Shown here: positions 10,070 to 21,418 of the stretch, one piece after another | Numbering within the stretch: position 1 is the stretch's first letter | Layout of the letters: each line of letters opens with the position of its first letter | NCBI GenBank assembly: GCA_910589415.1 | Contig: OU342638.1 | Coordinates: 13,556,014-13,620,013, forward strand | Source of the DNA: Malachius bipustulatus | Lineage: Eukaryota > Arthropoda > Insecta > Coleoptera > Melyridae | Length of the DNA: 64,000 nucleotides | Direction of reading: 5' to 3' | The notes under the pieces: generated by a model | What the model saw: the letters and a program-made list of their open reading frames with translations, nothing else | What the model was told of the DNA's origin: nothing | Databases searched by the model: none | Translations under genes and position numbers: made by a program

Positions 10070-10190
10070 ATTTCTTCTGGGGTAGAAGATATTTCATTCA
10101 TTGAATCATCTACAATGGTATCCATTTTAGGTAACTAAACGACGCAAAACACAAAATATTAATTGTAGGTACATAGATCTGGCGCACTGA
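10070..10190 (+). repeat. Dispersed repeat shared with 31838-31960
   Basis: About 120 bp nearly identical, in the same orientation, to 31838-31960 (shared landmarks TTCTTCTGGGGTAGAAG and CGACGCAAAACACAAAATAT). Family unknown. Confidence 0.7.
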
Positions 10191-10694
10191 TAATAAACTG
10201 CGACGTTTCTCTAGTATAGGTTGATGTCAACAAGCGTTTGGAGCGGTTGGCATCGGGATACTATGTAATTCAGCGTTCAGCGTCTCGTATTGCAGTGCGA
10301 ACGCCCCGATCGAGCCAACTGAGCCGAGCCGCTAGCGTTCACTAGAACTTCCACTCGGCGAGCGTGCATTAACGTGTCAGATTTAGCGTTAAATAATGAA
10401 CCGCTACGGCACTTTATTTCACCCGAACTACTTTATTTCACTCTTCAAGATAATCATACATTTTATGAACTAAGAAACGTCTAAAAAAAGTGCATTTTAT
10501 GAATCACTCGTAGATAAATATAATTTCTACTCGAAGCTCTCTCAGCCAGTTCACGAGCAATCCTTAAATGGTAGGGAATATCCCTTATTTCAAATAAACC
10601 TTGTATTTCGTCACAATTAACAAGCTCATAAGCTTAACCTTATATACAAAAAATAAATCATAATAAACATGTAGTGACTTAATAAAGCTTAATT
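10191..10694. other. Unassigned intergenic DNA
   Basis: A GC-richer stretch at 10200-10390 followed by AT-rich sequence. No supported feature. Confidence 0.4.
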
Positions 10695-10990
10695 TTAGAG
10701 AACAGGATAGAGCTGAGTAATAATGATCATCGTAAGACATTGGATTCCCAAGTTTATACGACATTCCAATTTATTAACTAAATATTCTTTGGACGGAGAC
10801 CATTTAATTGATCCATACAACAGAATAGGTCTAACGATGACATTGTAAATATAAATTATAGCCTCGACAGACTTGAATTCTTTGGTGGTTCTTTTTAAGA
10901 AGCCAAGTAGTTGGTAGGCCTTGGAGGCGGCAGCAGTCAAGTGGAGATCAAACTCAAAATCACGTTGAAAAATTACACCTAAATCTTTGA
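10695..10990 (-). pseudogene. Non-LTR reverse transcriptase, C-terminal half (downstream part of a split gene)
   Basis: The minus-strand frame encodes a stretch typical of LINE reverse transcriptases beyond the catalytic site: a KDLGVIF-like motif, then KAYQLLGFLKR, and RPILLYGS...WSP. The same gene continues at 16030-16295 on the far side of a Gypsy insertion. The N-terminal endonuclease and most of the reverse transcriptase are absent, so this is a truncated, dead copy. The motif pattern fits CR1/Jockey-like LINEs, but the clade cannot be fixed from this fragment. Confidence 0.75.
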
Positions 10991-11000
10991 TGTTATATAT

Positions 11001-11477
11001 TATAACGACACCGCTCTGGAGAAATTCTAGTAATTACTTCTTTAACATTCTAGTACACCATTTGCTTGTTTGTTTACATTCTTTATACTGGATTAGTCAA
11101 TGACACGTTCGCGACAGTTCGACGCAGGTCTGGAATGACGTGTTGGGCCGATGCGATTTCTGCAATCTACGAGAGTCGATAATGAACCTACTAGAACGTA
11201 CCTACTGATGCGTCGGGGGACTATATAAAGACCATCGCGCGGCTGCGTGTTTTAGTTTAGTTTGGACATAGAGTGAAGTGAAGACAGAGCAGTAACTAGT
11301 GGAAGCTGAACAGAGCAGAGTGAAGTGAAGTGTGAAGTAAGGGAGCCAGTAGTGACAGTTAGTACAAGTAGTAATCAGCTGTGTGTGTTTATTAGAATTA
11401 GAGGTTATAATTTGGATTAGTCAATAAAGTAATTTGTAAGACTTTTGGTGGTGATTTATTGTGAGAAACCCGTAACA
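11001..11477 (+). repeat. 5' LTR of Gypsy copy 1 (477 bp)
   Basis: Begins TATAACGACACCGC and ends CCCGTAACA. A TATA box lies at 11222 (TATATAAAG). The 3' region is rich in GAAGTGAAG-type direct repeats (about 11270-11340). Confidence 0.85.
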
Positions 11478-11479
11478 AC

Positions 11480-11497
11480 TGGTGTCAGAAGCGAGAT
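11480..11497 (+). other. Primer-binding site (TGGTGTCAGAAGC)
   Basis: Two bases after the LTR end. The same sequence follows the LTR at 57160. The tRNA is not identified. Confidence 0.75.
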
Positions 11498-11527
11498 ACG
11501 GATTCCAGCAAGAAGATTAATTAGTTA

Positions 11528-13642
11528 ATGGGTAAATTAAGAAGTGGAAAAGAAACAGAAGGCAACAAAATGTCTGAGAAAATGTTGGCGGATATGATGT
11601 TACTGCTCAAAAACGGCCAGGAAGAGCAGAAAAACATCATGAAGAAACTTGAAGACGGCCAAGAGCAGCAAAGGTTATTGATGCAGCAACAAAAAGACTC
11701 TGAAGAAAAGCTTCTGCAGCAACAGAAGAACAGTGAAGAGCAGCTGCTAAAAGTTATCCTGCAGCAAAGAGACGATTACGTGTGTGGACTAAATAAAGTG
11801 AAACAATACATTGACAGTGTTCGCGATGAAGTCGGTGGTGTTCGCGATGAAGTGAAATTGGTAGAAAATCGAGTAGAACGGAAAACGAAACTGCTGGTAG
11901 AGGAGATCGAGAATAAACTCAGAACTCTCGAAAGTTCTGAGGTAAAGCATTCTTCGTGTGCCGCACCGTCTAGCAGTTTTGGCGCGAAAGTGAAACCACC
12001 AGCGTACGACGGGACAACTCCCTGGACTGCATACAAGATGCAGTTTCAGGCTGCATGCATGGCCAACGGGTGGAACGACGCAGAGAAGGCAACGGCACTG
12101 GTTCTTGCTCTTCGAGGGCAAGCTGTGGACATGCTGCAAACACTGCCGGTAGAACTGCACTCGAATTACGACCAATTGAGTGCAGCATTAAAACTTCGAT
12201 TCGGCAATCGCCATATGGAGCAGGTGTTCCAAAATCAGTTGATGAGCAGAGTGCAGAAGCCGAACGAGTCACTACAGGAGTTCGAAGCAGATGTCAACAG
12301 GATTGTCCATCAAGCCTACCCGGACTCGCCGCAGAATTTCAAGGAACAACTAGCCTCGCAAACCTTTGTCAACGGAATACGAGACACAGAAATACAGAAG
12401 ATCCTGCGCATGTCACACTTGACAAAGTCCAGCGAAGCGCTAGTTAGAGCGCTCGAAATAGACGCAGCAATCAAGGCGTCCAATGGTAGAAACTTTTCCA
12501 AGGTACGAGCAGTGACAATTAATGAAGATAAAGAAGAGAATGTGACTGCCATATTGGAAAAGTTGAATAAGATGATGGATAAGATCTCTGAGCAGTTGAA
12601 TGATGGGAAAAGAGGTTGGACTCCAAGGAGGGACGAAAACAGGAAGCAGTGCTACCGTTGCGGTTCCAGTTTTCATTTCATACGCAATTGTAAGGCTGGT
12701 GAGCAGATTCATCAAAGTAGTGGATCCCTAGAACAAAGGCCAGACAGGGAAAGGAGTAGAACCAGAGAAAAAGGTTTCTCGAGGAGTGAGCGAGACTTTA
12801 GACGGGGCGGTGGCTGCTGGTGGTTTGGTAATGATAATGGTCATGGTTGCAACCATGAGCGGAACTGGGAGGGAGAAAGACGCCCGTTCAGGCGATTCGA
12901 GCACCGGAGTGACAGGCAGGGCAGTTTCATCAGAAACACGCCACCGGCCAATGATGAGCAGGAGAGCAAGTCATCGGAGCATCATCAGAGGCCCAAGCTG
13001 ATGTGGGCGCCTCGTATTAAACCGATTGAGGACAGCCGGAAGGAAGAATGCGTTAAAAGGATCGTGATCAATGAAGATACAGGATGGACGATAGAAGCAT
13101 GCAGGAAAGAGCAAGAAAAAGACGAAGACATCGGAGACATTTTAAAACGTAAAGAAGAGAATGGACCGAGACCAACGTGGGCAGAGGTTTCTCCACGTAG
13201 CCCAGAATATAAAGCTCTATGGTCACAATGGGAGTCGCTGCAAATCGAAAATGGTCTGCTGAAGAGAGCCTGGGAGAGTGCCGACGGAAAGAAGATCGTC
13301 ATGCAGTTGGTGGTTCCAAGGAGTAAAGTTCCGAAGATTCTCGAAGTGATCCATGGAGGTACATCAGGAGCTCACTTCGGAGTGAACAAAACACTAGCAA
13401 AAGTTCGAGAGAGGTTCTACTGGGTGAACTGCAAGGACGATGTCGAAGCCTGGTGCCGTAAGTGCGAGAAATGTGCTGCAAGCAAGGGCCCAAGCAGAAG
13501 ACTGACAGGTGCTATGAAGCAGTACAACGTCGGAGCACCATTTGAGAGGATAGCCATAGACGTTAGCAGGTCCTTTTCCAATCAGCGACAGCGGCAATCG
13601 CTTTATCCTGGTTGCCATGGATTATTTCAGCAAGTGGCCTGA
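11528..13642 (+). pseudogene. Gag fused in frame to integrase N-terminus, Gypsy copy 1
   Basis: A 704-codon frame from the first ATG after the primer-binding site. Residues about 20-150 are coiled coil rich in Gln/Glu/Lys, about 160-330 the gag domain, and about 377-390 a CCHC knuckle (C-x2-C-x4-H-x4-C). About 75 residues with no counterpart in copy 2 follow. The frame then joins, at a point corresponding to about pol residue 732 of copy 2, the region leading into the integrase HHCC zinc domain and the first strand of the core. Protease, reverse transcriptase and RNase H are missing. One extra T near 13563, compared with the same stretch at about 61283, shifts the frame and ends it. The fusion itself is in frame. 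Confidence 0.8.
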
Positions 13643-14396
13643 AGCATACGCCATACCGAACCAAGAAGCTGCTACAGTTGCGAGAGTCTTGGTGGATAAT
13701 TTAATTAGCAGATTTGGCGTACCTTTAGAGTTGCATTCGGATCAAGGACGAAACTTTGAATCCCAAGTTTTCGCAGAAATGTGTAAACTGCTCGGGATAA
13801 ACAAGACAAGGACTACACCTCTCCATCCACAATCTGACGGTATGATAGAACGGTTTAATCGAACAATGGAGGAACATCTGTCGAAGGTGGTGAGCAACAA
13901 TCAGAGAGACTGGGACCAGTACCTGCCTTTGTTGCTGATGTCATATAGGGCAGCCATCCATGAGACTACAGGGCAGACACCAGCCAAAGTTGTATTCGGC
14001 AAGGAGATTCGGCTACCCTGTGATTTGGTGTACGATTCACCAAGCAGTCCACCATCGGAGATCAGAAATTATGTCGACGAATTAAGAAACTCCATGGCAG
14101 AAGTGCATTCCCTAGTCAGGAGGAAGATCAAGTTGGCCAGCGACCGAATGAAGGCGAGGTACGACTTGAAGGCAAACTCCGGCGGCTTCACAGAAGGAGA
14201 CAAAGTGTGGTTTTATAATCCAACTAGGAAGAAGGGTTTGTCGCCTAAGTTTATGCCATCCTGGGAAGGGCCTTACACAATTATTAAAAGGATAAACGAC
14301 GTGGTGTATAGGATACAGCGGAGCGGAGCCCCCAATTGCAAGATGAAAGTAGTCCACCTGAATCGTCTGGCACCCTACTGTGGAGACAGCGAATAA
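13617..14396 (+). pseudogene. Integrase core and C-terminus, frameshifted from the gag-integrase frame
   Basis: A 259-codon frame covering the rest of the integrase: DYFSKWPEAY strand, the second catalytic Asp in SDQGR, and the DDE glutamate region (SDGM.ERFNR). It ends at the same stop as pol of copy 2, about 40 bp before the LTR. Nearly identical to 61339-62117. It is offset from the upstream frame by the single-base insertion near 13563. Confidence 0.85.
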
Positions 14397-14770
14397 GTCC
14401 GTTCGAGCGGGACGCTCGAAAATAGAAAGGGGGCACCGTAACGACACCGCTCTGGAGAAATTCTAGTAATTACTTCTTTAATATTCTAGTACACCATTTG
14501 CTTGTTTGTTTACATTCTTTATACTGGATTAGTCAATGACACGTTCGCGACAGTTCGACGCAGGTCTGGAATGACGTGTTGACGACCGATGCGATTTCTG
14601 CAATCTACGAGAGTCGATAATGAACCTACTAGAACGTACCTACTGATGCGTCGGGGGACTATATAAAGACCATCGCACGGCTGCGTGTTTTAGTTTAGTT
14701 TAGTTTGGACATAGAGTGAAGTGAAGACAGAGCAGTAACTAGTTGAAGCTGAACAGTGCAGAGTGAAGTG

Positions 14771-15874
14771 TGTGATGCGGTTTTCGAGATTCTGCAGTTT
14801 TCGACGTTTGAGATAGCTTGTGGCTATAATAAAAATAAATTGAGTTATAAGCTGGTTCTTATTAATCGACAAAATAAAACAATATCTCAGTATTTGATGT
14901 AATATAAATATAAATTATTCGATGGGCACTTGTGGCGGGTATGGCGTCCAGACGGAGATACAGCGGGTGGGACAAAAACGCCAAACAGGACTGACACAGC
15001 TGGCGGTGGTGGAGAGTGCAGTAGCCAGGCAGGACTAACACAGCTGACTACGGCGGGTGGATGGAATGCCAGACAGGACAAACACAGCTGGCGGCGGCGG
15101 ACGGTGCAGTAGCCAGGCAGGACTAACACAGCTGACTACGGCGGGTGGATGGAACTCCAGACAGGACAAACAGCTGGCGGCGGCGGACGGTGCAGTAGCC
15201 AGGCAGGACTAACACAGCTGACTACGGCGGGTGGATGGAATGCCAGACAGGACAAACACAGCTGGCGGCGGCGGACGGTACAGTAGCCAGGCAGGACTAA
15301 CACAGCTGACTACGGCGGGTGGATGGAACGCCAGACAGGACAAACAGCTGGCGGCGGCGGACGGTGCAGTAGCCAGGCAGGACTAACACAGCTGACTACG
15401 GCGGGTGGATGGAATGCCAGACAGGACAAACACAGCTGGCGGCGGCGGACGGTACAGTAGCCAGGCAGGACTAACACAGCTGACTACGGCGGGTGGATGG
15501 AACGCCAGACAGGGCAAACACAGCTGGCGGCGGTAGCGGCGGCGGCGGCGGGACTCCGGGCACGGACTTACACGGCCGGATAGGGAGCTTCACCAGTCGG
15601 GACAAACACAGCCTGGTAGAAGAGCTCAGGACAGAGGCGGACGGAAGAAGGTTGCCTTTTCGGATCGGTCGCTTGTTTATATAGCCGGGCCTTATCGCTT
15701 TGGGTCCCTCTCCGCTACGGTGGTGGAAGCCGGTGGGGCAGTGGAGGTGGCTGGCCGTCGCATCTCGGCCTGTCCAACGCGGAGCAGCGTAGATCCTTTA
15801 GATAACCAGTGCGCTCGAACAAAAATAAAATTATTCCAATTCAATAATAAATAAATAAAATACACTTCGTTACA
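14771..15874 (-). repeat. Solo LTR (family C, 1104 bp) nested in the Gypsy 3' LTR
   Basis: Flanked by AGTG at 14767-14770 and 15875-15878, absent from the other LTR. On the minus strand it starts TGTAACGAAGTG and ends CGCATCACA. A TATA box (CTATATAAAC) at 15675-15684 lies about 190 bp from the start, so the minus orientation is favoured. No internal region remains, as expected after LTR-LTR recombination. Confidence 0.85.
15010..15530 (-). repeat. Six-unit 86/88-bp tandem repeat inside the solo LTR
   Basis: The anchor GTAGCCAGGCAGGAC recurs at 15021, 15109, 15195, 15283, 15369 and 15457, giving spacings of 88, 86, 88, 86, 88. Each unit is two diverged half-units of about 44 bp sharing CAGCTG and CAGG.CAAACACAG-like sequence. 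The alternation of 86 and 88 means the higher-order unit is a 174-bp dimer. Confidence 0.9.
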
Positions 15875-16029
15875 AGTGAAGTGTGAAGTAAGGGAGCCAG
15901 TAGTGATAGTTAGTACAAGTAGTAATCAGCTGTGTGTGTTTATTAGAATTAGAGGTTATAATTTGGATTAGTCAATAAAGTAATTTGTAAGACTTTTGGT
16001 GGTGATTTATTATTGAGAAACCCGTAACA

Positions 16030-16295
16030 ATATCGACAGGTTCGAGATAATTACCGTTCATAGAGTAAATGAAGTTGAGTTTATTAATTTTGCTCCTACA
16101 AAAAGATATTAGCTTACATTTATCAAAATTTAATTTAATAAGATTCAATTCAGACCAATCAGTAATGGTATCTAGATCCCTTTGGAGGGAAACTTGATCG
16201 TGGACAGAGTTCACTTCAATAAATACCTTAATATCATCGGCAAAAATTAAGATCTTTGCAAAACATAGATTAAGGGTAACGTCATTAATGAACAA
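16030..16295 (-). pseudogene. Non-LTR reverse transcriptase, catalytic part (upstream part of the split gene)
   Basis: The minus-strand frame carries FADD (the catalytic Y/F-x-DD box) followed by the usual helix with W..LN...KC and the start of the thumb. It continues into 10695-10990 once the Gypsy element is removed, though the junction appears to carry a small indel. Nothing recognisable lies upstream of 16295. Confidence 0.75.
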
Positions 16296-16309
16296 AATGA
16301 AAAGAAGTA

Positions 16310-17588
16310 ATTATGCTGTATTGATATAAATTCTAATTTTATGATTTACTTTACATAATAAGAAAATTCTTTCTCTTATATTTGATAATTATTTCTAATA
16401 ATATGCCAGAAAAAGACCACAATAATTCAATAATATATAGTTAGGTAGCAAAAAATATTAGGTAGGATAGGATAGATGGAACGGACTGACCTTTCTCCTT
16501 TTCAATAGCCTATTTCAATTAATTCGACTAAAATAATTATGGATAATGGTTGCTGCTCCTGTTCTACTTCACTCAACTGCTCTCGGTCTCTTTGTCTTTG
16601 AACTTATTTCACCTATATGCTGCTTACTGTTCAGCCTTTACTGCCGTTTAATACTTGATGCTTACTGCACTGCTTCTGCTACTACAGCTGCTACCAAATT
16701 GATGCTGCTACTGCTACCGTTGTCTTCTTCCAACCTTTTATCTTGATATGATTTACTTAACTTAATTATCTGCTGCTACCAACATCCGGCTCGAAGGACC
16801 ATTAACGGGGTTCCTTTCTCCTCAATCTCGATTCGATTCAACAACACATCTAATTTGTATAATATTTATTGTATTTTTAATTGAATTTTTTAATATCTGA
16901 CAATTTCTACTTCATCATCTTGTGTGATTTTTTTATTATTATTCATTTGTCAATAGCAACTCACCAGTGCAACCTATTTTGAATTTATATCACAACATAG
17001 TTCAGCTCCTTACACTTCGTAACAACTCTATTCTAGACTTATTTCATGTACAGAACCGCATTAATTTGGAAGAGCATCCCAATTAAAGGGTGTGTTTCCT
17101 GAGGAATACAAACTGCAAAGATTCAAAGTAAACGCGAATCTATATCTCCGGTCATGCACCGCTCCCAGATCGTCATAGGGATTTGCCTTCAGTTTATGTG
17201 CAATTCCAATAAAAATAAATTAAAATTTAGTTTCCTGGGCTTAAAAATATACGTAAATGAAAAGAAAAACGAGTTCCGGATTTTGTTCAATCTGCATGAA
17301 TACTTATAGTTTCACTTGTGTCACTCTTTTAAAGGATCATTCAAATTAAAAGGAATAAGGGAAGAATTATGAGTGCATTATATAAGAATATTCACATATT
17401 AAGTTTTAATTGTTAATATTTTTCCGAGAATCTAAAACCCAATAACTACAAACAAACTCACAATAACATAATTGCTTCAAAAAATAAATATAATACTATA
17501 TTACATATTATATAGGCACCTATACCATAAGATATTTCTTATTGTATTATATCCCATGATGGTTTATCCTGTTTCAACCATAGCGTAA
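16310..17588. other. AT-rich intergenic DNA
   Basis: No gene or element boundaries I can support. The open frame at 16546-16746 is low-complexity CTG/CTA repeats and is not called. Confidence 0.5.
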
Positions 17589-17807
17589 TCATTTCCCATA
17601 CTTATGATTACCTCTCACCCGGTCAAGCGATATTTGACCAAGGGTTATAGGGGGTACTAATACAAAGTCTTCTTCGCCTTCAAACGCCCGACTTTCGAAA
17701 TCTGTTTCCCTTTTGTCAAGATCAACGGCATTAAGACTTTCAGTCTTATGTAATATTGCAAAAGTCACTAATATTACCGTCAATAAAAGAATCGTTTTGG
17801 ATACCAT
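17589..17807 (-). CDS. Small secreted peptide precursor, unrecognised
   Basis: A 72-residue ORF with a clear signal peptide: Met, Lys at position 4, then about 15 hydrophobic residues (ILLLTVILVTFAI), with cleavage plausible near residue 24. The mature part has a dibasic KR at about 31-32 and an acidic stretch, and ends in Tyr-Gly-Lys before the stop. A C-terminal Gly-Lys is the usual form of an amidation signal once the Lys is trimmed. No cysteines follow the signal, so it is not a disulphide toxin type. Upstream on the minus strand lies TTTTAATTTTAG, a possible splice acceptor, so a 5' exon is possible. Secretion is well supported by sequence; a neuropeptide role is inference. Confidence 0.45.
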   Translation of the reverse strand: MVSKTILLLTVILVTFAILHKTESLNAVDLDKRETDFESRAFEGEEDFVLVPPITLGQISLDRVRGNHKYGK

Positions 17808-18245
17808 TTTCTCACAGAATCGATAAGATTATCTAAAATTAAAAGTTATATTTAATATTGATTGGAGAGCTTCACGAAAATTATTTATTAGACATCGCAT
17901 AGATCGGAATTGAGTGTTGAACAATAACAATCGTGTTCTTATTGAATCTTTATGAATTATCTTTAGGGATATAGGTACGCCTTTAGAAATTTTCAACATA
18001 CAATAATTCTGCATCAAAAATTAAAGTTTAGATCGAACGATTCTAGGTTTTCTATGCAATGGTATTAATTTATATTTTTTTTTAATAAAAGTTGGAAGAA
18101 TTAAAACTATTTACGAACCTTCTTATTTTCCTGTCGAAGAATCTGCTATAAGTAGTAGCAAAATATGTCGATTCTGTGTGGTTTAAGCAATTTGACTGTT
18201 CGAAATTTTTAAATAAAAGTTAGAAAAATAAAATTTACTTAAAGT

Positions 18246-19044
18246 CTGTACACTGAGAGTTGTCTGTTGTGAGAACTAAGGATACATCATCTCGTTATAT
18301 TCCTTACTCCTTCTATTGCATTGCATTCCCAATCGAGTTAAAATGGGACGTATTGTCAGAAATACGTTTGAATCGTCAGCAATTCTAAAAAGATGAGCGA
18401 GAGTGAGACGGAAGTATCGACTCGCGTCTTGATACGCTTAGATTGATACGATATTACGATCGTCGCTACTCTCAAGTGTCAGTGTCAGCGGTAAATATAC
18501 TAAATAAGGTTTTTGTTGTGATTTGAAACGTTTTTAATACGAAATTAGCAGAATTACCTGTGTTATATTGTACGGTGTGATGAACTATGAGTAACTTAAT
18601 TTCGCGAATGCCTAAAAATCTATTTCCTTGTTTTGCCTGGGAAACGATTGAACTCCCTAGTACGTGGTCTTGTGGTAAAATTGCTGGAATATTTTACTTG
18701 CAAATAAGAAAACGGAGGTGTTATTCTTTCTTTTAAACGGCAACCAGCAGGTAGGTGACATGATATTTCTATCATGATGATAACAATAATAATTATTATC
18801 ATTCTTATTTACTTGCATTATGTAATATTTGTTATCAAAAAGTTGCAAGGCACTACTTCGTCAATAACTTGTCGAAATAATATATTTATAGGATATTCAT
18901 TATTCCTCAACACACGCCACTGACACGAACTGCGATACCACATCTGGTTCGACTTAGAAATAAGTGTACGATTCAAATCGAATTAAATGAAATTGTTTAG
19001 TCAGAATCAGTGCGGCATGACAACGGACAACTCTCAGTGTACAG
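18246..19044. mobile_element. Non-autonomous DNA transposon with TIR CACTGAGAGTTGTC, TA target
   Basis: CTGTACACTGAGAGTTGTC at 18246-18264 is mirrored by GACAACTCTCAGTGTACAG at 19026-19044. The TA at 18249-18250 and 19040-19041 is a likely target duplication, giving a Tc1/mariner-like element of about 790 bp. No transposase frame. Flanks at 18115-18180 and 19050-19110 are similar to each other in direct orientation (TACGAACC...GTAGCAAAATA), so the element may sit in a duplicated repeat. Confidence 0.7.
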
Positions 19045-20900
19045 AGAGTACGAACCTACTTGTTTTCTTGGTGAAGAGTAAGTTGTAAAGTAGTGGCAAA
19101 ATAAGTCTGCTTTTATACCAATTTTAATGGTTTTTTTTTAAGCAATTATACTTTTGTTTGATATTATCAGTAAGAGATATACAGAGTGAATTGAAAAATG
19201 ACTCAATATCTTTCAAAACCCTATGAATAATTATTAATAACAATAGCTATTTATGATATTAGTGTTAAAAGCGAAGTTTTATTTTGTGAGTGAAAAGGTT
19301 TGGGAAATGAGCGAAGCGTAGCGGAGCGATTGAACAAAGTTCACGAAAAAATAAAATCACTTTTGAGACGAATATTATGATACAATGGTTTTTGTAAAAC
19401 CGCTCTATTTTGATAATAAAATTGATGAATTTAGAATGACACTCAACTTCAAATTATTGCATTTTAAAATATTACAGATAAGTACAAGTAGTGTACTATG
19501 CATAGTAACCGTGGCCGACGCTATGGTTACTAACAACAAATGCGTGCATACAAATAAAAGAGACGTCAAAATAATTATTATTAATTGCAATTTCTGAACA
19601 ATTATTATTGTCTTGAATTCTTGACTATAGGTATACTTATTTTTTATTAATATGTTTGCCAGTTTACAAAAGAATATGAAAAAATCTTATCACCTATAAT
19701 TTTGTCTGATTCATCATGAGAAAATGTAGTTAAGAGAATGTAAGTAGGTACATAAAAAGTAGATAGAATTACTTTTAACACTAGTGTTAAAAATCTTTTA
19801 AAACTAGTGTTAAAAGTATTTTTAACACGCTTCCATGTAAACAATCACTTTTAACACTGTCAGCTGTCGTTAAAAGTGTGACTTTTAATGACAGTTGTAC
19901 AAAAAAATGTTTATAAAATTTTATTGAGTGTTTTCCAGTTTTTTCCGTGTTGAATCAGAAGAAATCATAGAATCATGGAAACATATAAAAAACAATAGTT
20001 GTCATTTAAATAAACACAACTGGCAATCGTTAAAGTATTCCAAAGTAATCTAAAGTATTTTCATCAAGAAAATATGTGTAGATAAATTGATAGGTAGTCA
20101 GTTTGTAGTCGGTTTTCAGCAACTTAATACGGCTTTTGAATGTTTAAGATCGTACAATAAATTTAGATGTAATTGCAGGATTAACATTTTTCATGGGCCT
20201 CTATTTATAACATATCTACATATTATATTAAATAAAAATACTACTTTGGAAGTTTACTCTCATTTATTTGTACTAGCATTGTAATTTTATTTGTACTAGG
20301 TATTTAAATGTCTAATGTTAATAATATGGTTAGTAAAAAATAATAATAATAATTATAGCAATTAACCATAATAATGGAAATATTTACCGACTCTTCTATA
20401 TTTCATTATCTGCAATATTAATAGGTTTTACAATTAGGTGGAAGTACCTGCTAGTGCAATGCTAAACATTTTTTTGATTACTGTTATTAGGACTATTATT
20501 AATGTAACTGCTGCTTTTGCCTACCATAAATTTAACTAACAAGGCAGCGAAAATAAGGATATAGGAGGAATATAATATATAAATAATGATATTAGGAATT
20601 ATTTGGGATTGCAGTCAATTAAATTAAAGAACACACTTTTTTCTGCGTCAAAAGCTTTCAAATTAATTTTAATTCTTCTTCAGGACTATCTATAATATGA
20701 TTAACAATATTAAATTTAGTATATAGGTGTTACAATTAGGGTAATTATATGCTTACAGAATTTGAGATTAAAATTTAAAGTTTGTAAAAATTGTTAACCA
20801 TAGGACTATTCTTGCATACATTTACAGCAACTAACGCCAACAAAGATAAAATTACATAGGTACTAATGAAGTTCAATTTCTAATTCAGGCCAAAATGATA
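19045..20900. other. Intergenic, with palindrome cluster at 19773-19870
   Basis: TTTTAACACTAGTGTTAAAA (19773-19792) is a perfect 20-bp palindrome. Variants of ACTTTTAACACT recur at 19797-19816, 19820-19860 and in reverse near 19259. Probably the tips of small MITEs. No genes. Confidence 0.5.
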
Positions 20901-21227
20901 AAAAAATTTTTTTTTTAGGGTGGCCCAACGAAAACGCAACTCGCCTTAATAACTTGGAAAATGAAGATGTATGCGAAAAACGCCGAAACAGGTCGATTTT
21001 GTCATCGAGGGGGACATATTTTCGTTACAAATTTAACTACCCAATAAGTTCACCCCCTTGGCAGGGGTAGCTATACCCCTTTGTTTATCATCATAGGTAA
21101 CGGCTATCGAATGATACATCATTTTAAAGCTACTTGAATTCTCTTTACAACGATATCCAACATTTTGGGTTTCGCTTACATACAGGCTGGCCCAACGAAT
21201 ACATTTTTTTTTGCATTTTGGGAATAC

Positions 21228-21418
21228 ATTTTACTGAAGAATTTTAGAAAACAACGTGAAATTAAATGAATTTCTGATGTCAACCGTTATGCGCAATAGT
21301 TTTAGCTTCATTTTGATACCAAAACCATTTCTGTCAGTTTAAACGGCGAGCAGGAATTCTCAAAAACCACTTTCGCAATGCTAATCCCCTATGGCCCGCT
21401 TTGAAAATCAACACCCTG
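21228..21418. mobile_element. Half copy of the foldback MITE found complete at 51523-52254
   Basis: Matches one arm of that element over about 190 bp, ending CAACACCCTG with TA at 21419-21420. The left arm is missing. Upstream, 20920-21200 carries two other repeat tips (TGGCCCAACGA). Confidence 0.7.

Larger units (their letters stand above)
11001..16029 (+). mobile_element. Ty3/Gypsy retrotransposon copy 1, missing protease-RT-RNase H, flanked by ATAT duplication
   Basis: 5' LTR 11001-11477, primer-binding site at 11480, fused gag-integrase frame 11528-13642, rest of integrase 13617-14396, polypurine tract about 14424-14436, 3' LTR 14437-16029 enlarged by a solo LTR. Target duplication ATAT at 10997-11000 and 16030-16033. 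It split a LINE reverse-transcriptase gene. It is the same family as the element at 55695-62592, from which it differs by a large internal deletion. Confidence 0.9.
14437..16029 (+). repeat. 3' LTR of Gypsy copy 1, split by a solo LTR
   Basis: LTR sequence runs 14437-14770 and resumes at 15875. Joined without one AGTG, the two parts match the 5' LTR closely (a few substitutions and small indels, such as an extra TTTAG unit at 14690). Confidence 0.85.

Noticed and set aside
12055..12447. Overlapping frames inside gag on both strands (also 57501-58277 region)
   Set aside because: Shadows of the gag frame, present in both Gypsy copies only because gag is conserved.
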